The notes under the pieces are model-generated. The model was not told where the DNA came from, ran no database searches, and was given only the letters and a program-made list of their open reading frames with translations. Both the position numbers and the translations under genes were made by a program. Shown piece by piece: positions 39,477-50,702 of a DNA stretch of 64,000 nt (the first letter of the stretch is position 1; every line of letters starts with the position of its first letter). The DNA comes from Patescibacteria group bacterium (lineage in GTDB: Bacteria > Patescibacteriota > Gracilibacteria > Absconditabacterales > Absconditicoccaceae). The stretch is from positions 87,307 to 151,306 of the forward strand of contig JAKJDW010000001.1 of NCBI GenBank assembly GCA_022705745.1, given 5' to 3'.

Positions 39477-40301
39477 TTATCTATTTAAATTGAATATTAC
39501 ATTGTAAGCAAACCATCCGTCAAGATTTTTGAAAACCTGTAAAGAACCTGTTTTGTCTTTAGGTTTAAGTCAAAATCAATCTTGATATGGGAATAAATTG
39601 GCTAAATTTTTAATACGCACTTCTATATATTTGTCATTATCATAGACAAAATAGTTCTTTTTATTTGTGATGACAAACTGACCAATATTTAAATAAGTCA
39701 TCCCTTTTGTCTTGATAAATTCATTTGAAAAAGTTGATGAAAAAAATAGTTCATCTTCTAAATCAAATGTATTTCGAATATGTTTAGATTTTTTCTTTTT
39801 CTTTTTTTCATATAATTCTACATTATCAAATAACCAGATAATTTTTTCTCACTTTTCCAATTTAAAAGGTAGATCAAAGTCAGATTCAAAATCTACATTA
39901 GGTAACTCCTTATTTGCCACATCTCTTACTACCAATGCTTTGATAAATTTTTGAAATAATCAATGCTGGTCCAAAAACTCTTGATCAAAATTAAAAACCT
40001 TTTTAAATTTAGTTAGTCTCAATTCTTCTTCGTGAGTAATTATTCAGTCATACAAGAATTGTTTTACTATTTTATTGTATACAGAAATATACAGTTTATC
40101 TAGCTCTTTTGGTGTGATATAAGATTTTTTTGCTAAATTTATTACCTTTTCTTTGATTTCTGTCATATCCTCATCTCCAAAAAATCCAAAATATATCATT
40201 TTTCAAATTCTATTTTTGTTTACATCGTGTAAAATAGAACATTCTTTGTGTTTTTTTTTCAAAAATCAGGCATCTTCTCAACAATATTTACATAATCCCA
40301 T
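39477..40301 (-). CDS. zinc-ribbon protein of unknown function
   Basis: 274 aa. N-terminal CKYCGEDAGFLKKKHKEC gives a possible four-ligand Cys/His zinc site. A mainly helical middle follows (SYITPKELDKLYISVYNKIV), then a beta-rich C-terminal half with a Lys-rich loop (EKKKKKKSKHIRN) and ends KNLDGWFAYNVIFNLNR. No catalytic motif recognised. It has its own promoter of the shared class, so it may be co-regulated with the LRR genes. Confidence 0.68.
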
Positions 40302-40356
40302 TGCATTAAAAGTTAATATATAAATTTTCTGATCATTGAACTTTCTGATCAACCAT

Positions 40357-40403
40357 ATTATAATTATTTTCTTTTATTTGTCAAATTTTTGAGAACTTTT
40401 TTT
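40357..40403 (-). promoter_or_regulatory. sigma70 promoter with conserved upstream block
   Basis: Minus strand: AAAAAAAGTTCTCAAAAAT upstream of TTGACA (40379-40384), 16-base spacer, TATAAT (40357-40362), driving the zinc-ribbon gene. Confidence 0.88.
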
Positions 40404-40721
40404 GTGAATTGTTAAGCCCAATTTAAGCTAACAAAATATAAAGTAAACAAAAAAACTAAAATTATAAAAAGATTTAATGTTTTTGGTTAGTAAAAGTTTG
40501 AAAAAAAACCTATTAAAACAAATAATCTTGATAAGAGATGGGTGAATAAATTAGTGTAAAAAAAAACTTAAAAGAAATAAGAACTTATGACGGTTATGCT
40601 TGCAAGTAAACCCCTCAAGAGCCAAATGAACGCTCGAGATTATTTTACAGCAAAATCATCAAGCAAAATTCTCTTGCTCGGTGATTGATAATAAAATATG
40701 TATATTTGTTTAAAATTAATT
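40404..40721. other. non-coding region with hairpin-forming segments
   Basis: At about 40652-40686 AATCATCAAGCAA pairs with TTGCTCGGTGATT. A second possible stem is AGAGC/GCTCG near 40618-40640. No T run follows on the minus strand, so a simple terminator for the LRR gene is not shown. No gene seen. Confidence 0.4.
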
Positions 40722-41936
40722 CTATGTACTTCATACTATACCATCCTCTGATATAGTAAATACTATATCTCCACTATAGATTCCGCTTGGTAAATCTGCA
40801 GGAATTGTAACCTGTAATTGAGTAGAGGCTGATATCTCACATATCATACCGTAGTTTTTTTTAAATAAAGTTTGTGGAGATGAAATATCTGTAAATAAAC
40901 TTGGTAGTTCACCGGTTAAGGTACAGTCTCAACTAGTAATATTTGGTCTACTAATATGTTTAAGTTTTACTCCTGAAGCAGGAATTTGATTGCCTGCTGG
41001 ACTAATTAAAGGGAATGCTTGAACAGTTATTTGTACATCAGCACCTCCTTTTCCTAACTCACATGTATATCCTAGGTTATTGGATTCCAACACTTGTTCA
41101 GCAACAGAGTGACCAGTTTGCATTGAAGTATAATCAGAAAAGGTACAAGTATTTTCTCATCCACTAATAGTTTGAGTTTTTCTCCAATCTCCTTGGACCA
41201 AAATATGTTTTAGATCTATAAAGTCTAATAAACCTGAAGACAATTGTGTATAATATATATGGTTATTATGAACATTTAGTCAGTCTCTATCTCATAAACT
41301 TGTTAATCCCATAATTCCTTCTCATATGCTACTTATTTCATTATTAGCAAGATTTAACTCCTCCAAAACACTCTCAGTATTAAATACTATTTGTTCCACA
41401 CTTGTTAATTTGTTATAACCAAGCAATAAAATTTTTAAAGAATCAGGAAACTCCACTCCGGATATGCTTGTTATTTGGTTACTAGAAAAATTTAATATTT
41501 GCAAAGAGCTAGGGAATGCTGTTCAAGATAGGCTTGTTATCTGATTGAAAGCAAGGTCTAAATTAACTAGGGAATTGGGAAATGCTACTCAAAATATGCT
41601 TGTTAGTGAATTCTGGGAAAGATACAATTCTCTTAAGTCTCTATGATTTACAAAGGCATCACTTTCTATACTAGTAATTCATTGATTGGATAAATCACAA
41701 GAAGTAGCACCAGTAGCACAGCCCATGGATACAACATTTCCACTGGTTAGTGGTTTTGTCCCCCATTGTGCAGAACTTTTACCCAAATCCAATGTGCTAA
41801 AAAGTCATACAAATAGTAATGCAATTGTTACTATTGCGAATGCTCATAATGTCCCAAAGAGATACCTCTTTCCATGCCTTTGGAAATAATTATTGGTACT
41901 CTTTGTGTATCTAAAGAAATGATTAATTTTATTCAT
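40722..41936 (-). CDS. leucine-rich-repeat surface protein A
   Basis: 404 aa. N-terminal basic stretch, then one membrane helix YLFGTLGAFAIVTIALLFVG, so it is anchored by its N terminus and exposed outside. About six LRR units follow, for example LRELYLSQNSLTSIFGVAFP and LQILNFSSNQITSISGVEFP, then a C-terminal beta domain ending in LPSGIYSGDIVFTISEDG. Cys pairs suggest disulfides. Paralogue of the next gene: the first roughly 58 residues and the promoter are nearly identical. Probably an adhesin or host-binding protein. Ends in TAG. Confidence 0.85.
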
Positions 41937-41976
41937 TTTTTATTGAAATAGAAAGATAAAAACTTTTTCATATTCA

Positions 41977-42023
41977 ATTATAATTAAAAAAAAAATCCTG
42001 TCAAATTTTTGAGGACTTTTTTT
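41977..42023 (-). promoter_or_regulatory. promoter of LRR gene A with conserved upstream block
   Basis: Minus strand: AAAAAAAGTCCTCAAAAAT upstream of TTGACA (41999-42004), 16-base spacer containing T10, TATAAT (41977-41982). Confidence 0.9.
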
Positions 42024-42272
42024 GGTGGCTATAATCAAGTAACAAGTGTAAAAAAACAAGACAACAAAAAAAATAAAATAAGACAACCATATTTACTTAA
42101 AAAACTAAAAAATATCAATTTTTTTCATTGTTTTTTAGAAAACTACTTTATTTTTGTTATTGTGTATTTTGGTATTAATATTTATTGGTATAGTTATTGT
42201 TCCATTTTAACCATAAATGTAGCAAAAAAACTCTATGAACTTGTTCAAGCGTTTATTGATATTAAATTTTTA
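42024..42272. other. non-coding spacer between the LRR genes
   Basis: AT-rich. A plus-strand ORF of 112 codons can be opened over 42009-42347, but it overlaps the LRR B 3' end, has no family features and lacks an SD sequence, so it is not called. Confidence 0.5.
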
Positions 42273-43574
42273 TTATTCATTAATAGTAAATACCACATCT
42301 CCACTATAAGTTCCTGCTGGTGTACTTTGAGGAATTATGATTTTTAATTGAGTTTCATTTCCATATCAACATGCTCCCGCCCCCTGCTTACTAAACAAGG
42401 TTACTCCACTTGCAATGTTGCAATAAGTGGTTCCTAATTGAGGTACTATACTACACCCCTCTACTGGACTAACTCCAGTCAAAACTTGTCTCATACTTAC
42501 ATTGGAAGCAGGAATTTGGTTATGTTCTAAGCTAATTAAAGGAGATGATTGAACAGTTACATATGATCCAGATTTTCCACCTATAGTACAATAATAAGCA
42601 GAAGTTTCAGATTCCAATTCCATACTAGCTATACTGGTAGTAGCTTCCATTGCAGAATAGCCAGAAAAAGAACAGCTGGATCCTCATCATCACAAAATTT
42701 CTATCGTAATATTTTTATTATATGTTCAAGAACTAGAAGGTGGGGTAAAGGTTTGAGTTTCTCTCCGACCTGTTTTTGATTTTTGATCTATAAAGGCCAA
42801 AAGCACAGAAGATAATTGAGTATAGTTGATATGGTTATTGTTAATATTTAGTCATCAATCGTTTCGTAAATTTATTAACTGAGTAGTATTTTCTGGCATT
42901 GCATTTAATTGATTAAGACTCAGATCTAAACTCTGCAAAGAACTAAGAGATACTACTTGATCTATGTTTTTTAGAAGGTTGAAAGACAAATTTAATCTCA
43001 GCAAAGAACTAGGAAGCACCGCTCAAGAAAGGTTTGTTAATCCATTGCTGTAAAGATTTAAATATTGCAAAAAGCTAGGGAATGCTATTCAGGATAGGCT
43101 TGTTAATCTGTTGCTGGCAATATTTAAATTCTGCAAAGAGCTAGGGAATGCTGTTCAGGATAGGCTTGTTATCTTATTGAAAGCAAGGTTTAAATCAACT
43201 AGGGAATTGGGAAACGCTACTCAAAATATGCCTGTTAGTGCATTCTGGGAAAGAGACAACTCTTCTAAGTTTCCATGATTTACAAAGGCATCGTTTTTTA
43301 TGCTAATAATTCATTTATTGGATAAATCACAAGAAGTAGCATCAGTAGCACAGCCCATGGATACAACATTTCCACTGGTTAGTACCACTTGTGGTGGTGA
43401 CTGCTGTGCAGAACTTTTACCCAAATCCAATGTGCTAAAGAATCATACAAATAGTAATGCAATTGTTACTATTGCGAATGCTCATAATGTCCCAAAGAGA
43501 TACCTCTTTCCATGCCTTTGGAAATAATTATTGGTACTCTTTGTGTATCTAAAGAAATGATTAATTTTATTCAT
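42273..43574 (-). CDS. leucine-rich-repeat surface protein B (duplicate of A)
   Basis: 433 aa. Same N-terminal anchor and start as protein A, then about eight LRR units such as LQNLNIASNRLTSLSGIAFP and LLRLNLSFNLLKNIDQVVSL. A beta domain follows with GGKSGSYVTVQSSPLISLEH and a C-terminal AGTYSGDVVFTINE. The middle differs from A in repeat number and sequence while the ends are conserved, as expected for a variable surface family. Cys-rich C-terminal part. Confidence 0.85.
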
Positions 43575-43614
43575 TTTTTATTGAAATAGAAAGATAAAAA
43601 CTTTTTCATATTCA

Positions 43615-43661
43615 ATTATAATTAAAAAAAAAATCCTGTCAAATTTTTGAGGACTTTTTTT
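43615..43661 (-). promoter_or_regulatory. promoter of LRR gene B with conserved upstream block
   Basis: Same arrangement as at 41977: AAAAAAAGTCCTCAAAAAT, TTGACA (43637-43642), 16-base spacer with T10, TATAAT (43615-43620). Confidence 0.9.
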
Positions 43662-43923
43662 GTAGACTACAATCAAGGAAAATACCTAACAAACATAAAA
43701 AATACAATTTGTATTTTTTTTACGACTTAATTACTATCTAAAAAACTTTATCAAATAATTATTTACTGTTAAATTCCTTATCTACTAACTAAACTAAACG
43801 ATGGTGTAAAATCAAAAATACAAAAAAATATTAGACATGTGTTTTTGTTTGAAAATGAAATATAAAATCTTCTTGAAATTAACAAATAAATTTACATACA
43901 TTAAGTTGATGGGGAATTTGTCT
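43662..43923. other. non-coding AT-rich segment before tRNA-Gly
   Basis: No ORF or repeat recognised. Confidence 0.4.
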
Positions 43924-43997
43924 GCGTGTGTAGCTCAATTGGTTAGAGTGTATCCTTGCCAAGGATGAGGTTGCGGGTTCGAGTCCCGTCACGCGCT
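43924..43997 (+). tRNA. tRNA-Gly (anticodon GCC)
   Basis: Acceptor GCGTGTG with CACGCGC, anticodon stem ATCC/GGAT with loop TTGCCAA (GCC), T-arm GCGGGTTCGAGTCCCGT. No encoded CCA. Reads GGC and GGU. The tRNA-Gly(UCA) required for UGA=Gly is not in this window. Confidence 0.95.
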
Positions 43998-44004
43998 AAT
44001 CTTG

Positions 44005-44030
44005 AAAAAAAACCTGAAATGGTTTTTTTT
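44005..44030 (+). terminator. rho-independent terminator of tRNA-Gly
   Basis: AAAAAAAACC and GGTTTTTTTT around a short loop (tgaaat), starting 8 bases after the tRNA. Confidence 0.8.
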
Positions 44031-44097
44031 GATACTAAAAAATGAATAAAAAAAACGCCCCAAAAGGAGCGTTAGGGGTTGGAAAGGGAAATAAAAA

Positions 44098-45483
44098 TTA
44101 GTGTTTAGAAGGCCTATGGCGTGCATCTTTAATAATATTATTATAAGAATTAGATATAGAATTCATACCACCAATAGGATCACTTACATATTTCTTAGCA
44201 GAATTATTTGATTTATTATTTTTTATTCGATAGCTATAAGTTTTATACGCTGCGCTCTTCAGTTCGTTGAATATATCTACAAAATAAATTTTTTTTGTAT
44301 TATGCTGTCTAATATTTTTTATGAGCTTATTGCAATAATATGCCCAAACACTACCATATACCTGTCAATTCATTGATATGCCAGTGTTACGAACCTTTTC
44401 TATAAATTCATTTCCCTCTATTGAATTTATTTCCGTTTTTATATTAACATCTTGCTTTACAAGAGCAACAGAATGAGGATATACTCAAGGCATTTCTTTT
44501 CGGTCTTTATCAAGCAGATTTAAATAGGCTTCTAAAAAATTTCCAATTGTATATTTATAGTTATCGTTTACAAATTCGCTATCTGCCATTTTTGCATAAT
44601 GAAAAAGGAGTTCACAATCTTCTATACTACCATAACAGACTAAATCTCAAAAATATTTATTTATATCTAAAATACCATTACAATCTCCATGCGACCAAAC
44701 TTCAATATCTATTTTACTAAACAGATATCAAGGAAATTGCTTTTCTAAGATATAGCAAGCATGACTTGGAAAGTCTTCAACCGTTCATCAGAAATCTTTT
44801 GATGTTCAAATTATTGTAATGATCTTTTCTACTGGGTCTATTTGTAGATATCCCCCAACCACCTCATCTGTTTTAGATGTTTCTAATGTATCAGCAAGAG
44901 ATTTATGTCTTCATCCAGAAGGTAATGAAATAAACTCAGAAGTTGTTTTATTATATAACCATTTTTGTGTGGGATTTCCTATTTCAATAAAGCATTTTTT
45001 AAGATTGGGATCATTGATATATTTTTTTTGTTCTTCCACTTGTTCTTTATATCTCATAACTTTTCAATCTTCAATGCCTGCATAGTTTTTTAATAATTTT
45101 AACTCTGATTCAGATAAATTTTCTTTCTTTTTTTCAAACTCTTTTTCCATTTTAGCAATAGTTTTATTCACTCTTGCATCATACTCCTCTTCTGTCTCAT
45201 ATACGAAAGCTTGTGCTTTTTCCTTTGCATTCTCAAACTCCTCTTGCAAAAAGAGTTGATTCATTCTTTCCAACTTTTCTGGTGTTAGAGAAGTCATTCT
45301 ATCTAAACGCCTCTCTTTTTGAGCTTCTTGAATAAGTGGATCTTGAAGAAGATTTTTGAATAGTCATCTCTTCGTTTTCTCCTTTAGAACTTCATCTTCT
45401 GTTGGCATTTTATTAATAAACTCGTTAATTTTGTTAATCTTGTCCTTTCTGTAAGTTTGTGGGTTACTTGAAGTTGTTTTCAT
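44098..45483 (-). CDS. 461-aa protein of unknown function under a poly-G-containing promoter
   Basis: Hydrophilic and cytoplasmic by composition (no signal or membrane segment). N-terminal third helical and highly charged (KTIAKMEKEFEKKKENLSES). A more globular middle follows with VGGYLQIDPVEKIITIIGTS, HACYILEKQFPGYLFSKIDI and EVWSHGDCNGILDINKYFGD, then a basic C terminus. No family recognised. Its promoter carries nine G in the spacer, suggesting on/off switching. Confidence 0.7.
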
Positions 45484-45519
45484 TTTTTATAAATTAAATA
45501 ATAAAAATTGTTTAATGCA

Positions 45520-45564
45520 AGTATAACCCCCCCCCAATTTGTCAAATTTTTTGTGACTTTTTTT
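45520..45564 (-). promoter_or_regulatory. putatively phase-variable promoter (G9 in spacer)
   Basis: Minus strand: upstream block AAAAAAAGTCACAAAAAAT, TTGACA (45540-45545), spacer AATT-G9-T (14 bases, G tract at 45527-45535), TATACT (45520-45525). The other promoters of this class have 16-base spacers, so two more G would restore the normal length. Confidence 0.75.
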
Positions 45565-45733
45565 GAATTTGATTTGACTTTTTTTGTTTTTGGTATGAAA
45601 AAAGGGATGTAATTTTAAAAAAAACCTGGAACGAAGGTTTTGGTTTGGGATATCTTTAAACTTACAAAGAAAATATATGAGTTTGAGTTATTGAAAACTA
45701 AGAAACTAACTTTAAATTTTGTCTGCAAAAAAA

Positions 45734-46003
45734 TTAACACATAAGTGCTTTTCTCAATTCTTCATTTCAATTTTTGAGCATTTCTTCCCTTCTTTTTTCT
45801 ATTTCAGATAATTCTTTTTGTGTTGACTGCCCCAAATCCAAAAGCTTATTTCTCCACCCATATTCTGTTTTTCAAGCTTCTGTTTTTAGAAAAGAAGAAT
45901 TAGGACAAAGCGCTGAGTCGTAATCTTCATATAAATAGAAATCTTCCATTGATGCTGGCTCATAATATTCACACGGTTCATGATACAAATCAAAATTTTC
46001 CAT
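45734..46003 (-). CDS. 89-aa acidic protein of unknown function
   Basis: Begins MENFDLYHEPCEYYEPASME, with an acidic aromatic N-terminal half and a charged helical C-terminal half (KELSEIEKRREEMLKNGNEE). Upstream of the phase-variable-promoter gene but on its own; 46 bases after the O-antigen-ligase-like gene stop. No family recognised. Confidence 0.55.
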
Positions 46004-46048
46004 TTTTATTAAAAGAAAATAAATACTTATTGAACAATAAATATTTCC

Positions 46049-47419
46049 TTACAATAGTCAATACAATTTTTGTGATAATGTGTTTTTGTGATAATTTGCA
46101 TAGTAGACAGCAAATAGGCTTACAAAAGGATAAACTATCATCCTATCTACAAAACTATGTAGAACCATTCATTCTATACTTAGTCCAAAGATTCATAAAG
46201 AAAAAGCTAAAAGAACCAATGACATATTTTTGATATCTTTAGTCCCTTTTTTTTCAATCCAATTTTCTTTCCAAGCCCAAAATCATATTAAATGTAAATA
46301 AATATACAAAAACATCCATCATAAGAAAACAATTAATCAATATTCTAGCCATATTTGTAAATACTGGTTTTCTGGATTGTAGGCTTGTCAATCGGGTAAA
46401 TGATGAGAGGCTGGACCAGCACTAGCCGCTCATAGCCCCCAAAACCAAGAACTTTTGATTTTTTCTATAGCTAAAAACACCTCTTTGATATGTCATGTAT
46501 TGGAGTACTGCCTATGAATAATTTGATCTTTCCCATAATAAGTAACTACTCCAAGTAGTAATATTGTAGGAACAAAAAAGTATAAAAATAATTTTTTCCA
46601 ATTTTTTCAATACAAAAACAAAAACATAACTATTGTTTGTGCTATCCAAGCTCACCAAGCGGCTCTAGAAAAAGTAGAGAGCAATATCAAACCATAAAGT
46701 CATCACCAAAATATCCAAGATTTTGGTCATTTTTTGTACAAAACAGTGATGAAAAATAAGGGCCAAAATGCTACTAAAAAAAATCATAAACTAATTGGTC
46801 TTTCAAATAAAAATTGATTACGAACAAATCATTCTTTGTATTGTGTATAATAAACCGCAGGTGGCTGTGAACCTACTTCTCATTCATAAGTCCATGGATT
46901 GTAACCAAAAAATCTCATAAGATTGGGAACTAATCGAATCAATCATCGTCGAATCAGGGCTCATCAAAGAATATATTTAATTATTTTGGTATATCGTAAA
47001 TTTAAGGATTCTGTTTTGTCATCAAAAAATAGATAAGATATCAAATAAAATAGGATAAACAAAAAGAAGCCCATCATGCTATATCTGATAGAGATTATGA
47101 AATTGGTAATACTGGAATTTAAAAACGATATAGCAAAAGCTATTACATTTATGGTCAAAAATATGAAAACGAATTTTTTCAAAGGGAAGTTTTGTCGTAA
47201 TTCTTTTAGCTTTTCTCTATCAAGTTTTTTAACCAGATATCGTGCCACAAATATAGATAGAACGAGAATTAGAATCTCTTTTCGCATTCGAATAATACTC
47301 ATTACTGTTCCCTCAATTTTAAGAGCATAAGTTACAAAAGTATGTAAGAAAAACTGTAATACCAACAATCACAAAAACCATTTTATAATTAATTCTAAAT
47401 TCTTTTTTATTCGAGTCAT
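46049..47419 (-). CDS. O-antigen ligase/polymerase-like membrane protein (Wzy/WaaL fold)
   Basis: 456 aa with about ten or more hydrophobic helices. The Wzy_C-type loop is visible: SSWFWGLGAASAGPASHHLP with Gly-rich turn and His, then NPENQYLQIWLEYGLIVFLG (TGA codons at Gly), the pattern of O-antigen ligases and polysaccharide polymerases. Acts in the membrane on lipid-linked glycans. Co-directional with mraY 53 bases upstream. Ligase versus polymerase cannot be told from sequence. Confidence 0.85.
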
Positions 47420-47472
47420 TATTTTAGATTAAGATTAAAAAGAATAAGTTGTGACAATTAGGTACCTTATGC

Positions 47473-48540
47473 TTAATCAACAATCGTTCCACTCATTTGG
47501 TAAAAAATCATGATAATGGCTATTATAGCTAAAAGGGCTTGGAGCATCCAAGCTTTCATAACTATTGTAGTTTCGTGGTGTCATTTATTTTCCAAAAGAT
47601 GATGAAATGGGGATACTGTAAATAATTTCTTTTTAAATCTTTTTTTCCAAAATATTTGTAAAGTGCTAGAAAGTATATCTAATATAAAAAGTAGAAACAT
47701 AATAGTAAATGGAACAAAAATTCCCATTCTCATATTTAACAAATATAATAGTGAAGCGAGCAGTCATCACATAGCAAAAGCGCCACTATCTCACATAAAT
47801 ATTTTTGCTGGGAATATGTTGAAAAACATAAAAGACGCTAAAATGGCTGTAACAATAACAACTAATGTGGTGGCTATGTAAGTCTGATTTACTAGTGTAA
47901 CAACTCATAAAACAAAAAATATCACAGCCATTAATCCTCCAGCTAATCAATCGAGTCAATCTACGATATTGATTGCATTTACTATACTTATGGTGATTAA
48001 AAATGTGATAATTGGATAGAATATTCATATAGAAACCTTTCAAGCAAAAGGTCGTAAATTTATATAATCTACTCAGAGTTTAGCATAAAACCATCGGCTA
48101 ATAAAAGCGGAAAAAACAAACATCATAATAAGTTTTGCTTTTGCACTAAGTCATTTTTTTCTACCATATCATCTAATATTGAGAACATCATCTAAAAGAC
48201 CGATCAATCACATACCAAAAAATCCGGCCAAAAGAACATAAGTTTCTTGTCTATTTAGCAAACTATTATTGATCCAACCAAGCTTTTGCACCAGTAAAGA
48301 AGCTAATATCATTATGAGTGTAATGATAAGTAATAAACCTCATCACATAGTAGGAGTTCATGCTTTATGCTTGTGTAATTTGGAAAAAATAATAGATTTT
48401 TCTCATGTAATGGCTTCCTCACGGATGGTTTTTCATACTTTTAGTTTTTGTAATATTTTAATATATATTGGATAAAAAAACAATCACATAAGGAATGCTA
48501 TTAAGGCAAAAATTAGAATACTATTTAATTTTACTAACAT
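47473..48540 (-). CDS. mraY: phospho-MurNAc-pentapeptide translocase MraY
   Basis: 355 aa, about ten membrane helices. Transfers phospho-MurNAc-pentapeptide to undecaprenyl phosphate (lipid I). Seen: HKHKAGTPTMGG, GLLDDVLNIRGYGRKKG with the catalytic Asp pair, NAINIVDGLDGLAGGLM, and the Mg/substrate loop MGDSGAFAMGG. Many of these glycines are TGA codons. Partner of murD and murI in this window. Confidence 0.96.
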
Positions 48541-48838
48541 AATAATTACAAGAAAAATACTAAATTGAAATTGAATATAAGATTTACTAGAAAAGTTTCA
48601 ACAGAAAAAAATAGTTACAAGTTAGTTTGTAAAGTTGAAAGCCTGCCACGCAGTACTGCGTGGTTTGTAAAGTTTACAAACCTTTAAGCTTGAAAACATT
48701 CTTCCCTTGGGGGAAGTTGTTCTAGTGTAGTTGAGGGTAGTTGGGGGTAAACCCCCACCTAGCTCCACAAACATCCTCCCCCAAGGGAGGAATCCTCAGT
48801 ACTAGCCAATTGCACCCGGGTGGTAGGAAAAGAAAACT
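48541..48838. repeat. repeat-rich spacer: GC palindrome, MITE-like element and shared 23-bp word
   Basis: Palindrome 48646-48663 (CCACGCAGT and its complement, perfect 18 bp). Element 48699-48793 with ends CTTCCCTTGGGGGAAG and CCTCCCCCAAGGGAGG, opposite in orientation to the one at 25300-25410. The 23-bp word identical to 13734-13756 at 48806-48828. Confidence 0.78.
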
Positions 48839-49918
48839 TTAATCGCTCACTACTGAGCTATAACCTAATTGTCCGCAAGCAGATTTTACTTCTCTACCCA
48901 TACTATCACGAATAGTGACGGTCAACCCTCCATCTCCAAGAATTTGTTTGAAATTTTGGATTTCCTTGATACTAGTTTCTTGGAAATCTACAAGAGGATT
49001 TTCGTTGTAAGGAATTAGATTTACATGACAGAGCTGTCATTTTAGGAGTTTGACCAAAGCTTTTGCATTAGCTTCTCCGTCTGTCACTCATTTAATCATA
49101 ATGTATTCATAAAAAATCCTATTATTTGTAGCTTTTATATAATCGTTTAGAACTTCCATCAATTCAGGGATTTGATGAACTCTCGCACTTGGAACTATCG
49201 TTTCACGGAGATTTTGTATAGGAGCATGTAATGATACTGCCAATCAAACACCAATCTTATCTTGGATAAGCTTTTTGATCCCATCTATTACTCAAACAGT
49301 AGAAATAGTAATATGTCTTTGGGATAAAGAAAATCTTTCTCTTTGTAGAAGTATTTCTATAGTTTTTTTTAGATTGTCGTAGTTTAGTAAAGGCTCTCAC
49401 ATTCACATAAATACAATATTTCTAACAGCTCGCAAAGTCCCATCTTCTTTTTTTCAGAACTTATTTTTGATATAGTTATTCACATACAACACCTGAGAAA
49501 TAATTTCTTGCCAAGTGAGATTTCTTTTTAATCACATTTTACCTGTCACACAAAACGCACATCACATCGGGCAACCAACCTGACTGGAAAGGCATAATGT
49601 AATTCTGTTTAACTTTCATTTCACATGCTTACTCCAGTGATACATCAATACTGCCTCTATAAAATATCAATCAAGCGTTTTGAAAGAAAATTTTGTAGTT
49701 TGTTCATCCTCCAAAACCTTATCTATGGTTAAATTCAAAATATCAAATTTATTTGAAAGCTCTTTTCTCATATCCTTGGACAAAGTAGTCATACTGTCCC
49801 AATCTATATTTTGATTTTTGAATAATTCATAAAAAATCTGTTTAACTCTAAACGGTTGGATTTTGTGCTCTTTAGCGTATTTTAGTAAAATATCTTCATC
49901 AAAGATTACAGGCAACAT
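48839..49918 (-). CDS. rlmN: 23S rRNA (A2503-C2)/tRNA methyltransferase RlmN
   Basis: 359 aa. Radical SAM enzyme. Seen: iron-sulfur motif C116-x3-C120-x2-C123 in GCPMGCAFC, AVRNIVFMGMGEPLLNYDNL, ISTVGVIDGIKKL, VSLHAPIQNLRETIVPSAR and the C-terminal catalytic Cys in VKSACGQLG. Methylates A2503 of 23S rRNA and A37 of some tRNAs. Starts with ATG 49918. Confidence 0.96.
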
Positions 49919-50174
49919 TGATAATTATATTTGTTAAAAATGGTCATTGAAAGTAATAAATTTGCTTTAATTTAAGAAAAACACAGTTTAATGTCGTTTC
50001 AATTTTTGCTATTTCGTCGAACAAAATGAAGGAGTGGTCTGATGTAATAAGTTTATAAAGTTGCAAGTTACAAGTTTATAAAGTTACAAGTTAATTAATA
50101 CTTTACAAACTTTACGAACTTTATAAACTTGATAAACTTTACGAACTTTACAAACTTGATAAACTTTATGAACT
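49919..50174. repeat. spacer with low-complexity tract
   Basis: The tract at about 50044-50174 consists of words such as AACTTTATAAACTTGAT and ACTTTACGAACTTTAC, the same class as at 1635, 3270 and 59036. Confidence 0.6.
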
Positions 50175-50618
50175 TTATAATAATCCTCCTTTTTCTATTT
50201 GCTTTAATAAATCTTTACTTATTTTGCCATCTTTTTGTTCTATAACTTGCTTTTTTTCTTCTATTTTAGATTTTTTTATCATCAAGTCTACTGGATTTTC
50301 TTTTTCGAAATTAATTTGAAATTTTTGTGGAACATCATATATTTTATTTCTAATAAGCTTGGCTATATACTCCAAAAGTCACATTTCGGATACTTTAAAA
50401 AATGCCATTACTATAAAAATAGCCAATACTGGCACTGCAAACACAATGCCTGCAGCAGTAGATCCAGATTGAGATGCTGCTTTAAAAATGGCTAATGCTA
50501 ATCATACTCAAACTGCTAATAAAAATAATTGAATTATTGTAACAGAAACTGGACCTAAATTTAAGGTCATTCATGCCAGCAATCATTTTTTTATATTCTT
50601 TGGGAAAGTAACTTTCAT
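50175..50618 (-). CDS. two-helix membrane protein, possibly PrgI/VirB3-like
   Basis: 147 aa. N-terminal MKVTFPKNIKKGLLAGMTLN, two helices (about 25-45 and 60-80), then a charged cytoplasmic tail of about 65 residues. The layout (Pro-containing start, Gly-rich helices, LGPVSVTIIQLFLLAVGVGL) is reminiscent of PrgI-family proteins associated with type IV secretion, but the match is weak. Convergent or tandem neighbours are also membrane proteins. Confidence 0.55.
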
Positions 50619-50702
50619 GTAATAAAATAACTAAAAAATAAATATAATCTCGTTAGCCAAAATAATTATATCCAAAAAAAAAAAAATTGCAAATTTTTTC
50701 CA

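Noticed and set aside
40652-40690. Terminator of LRR gene A
   Set aside because: The stem is good but no T run follows on the minus strand.
42009-42347. 112-codon plus-strand ORF between the LRR genes
   Set aside because: No ribosome site, no family signal; it runs into the LRR B gene on the other strand and consists of spacer sequence.
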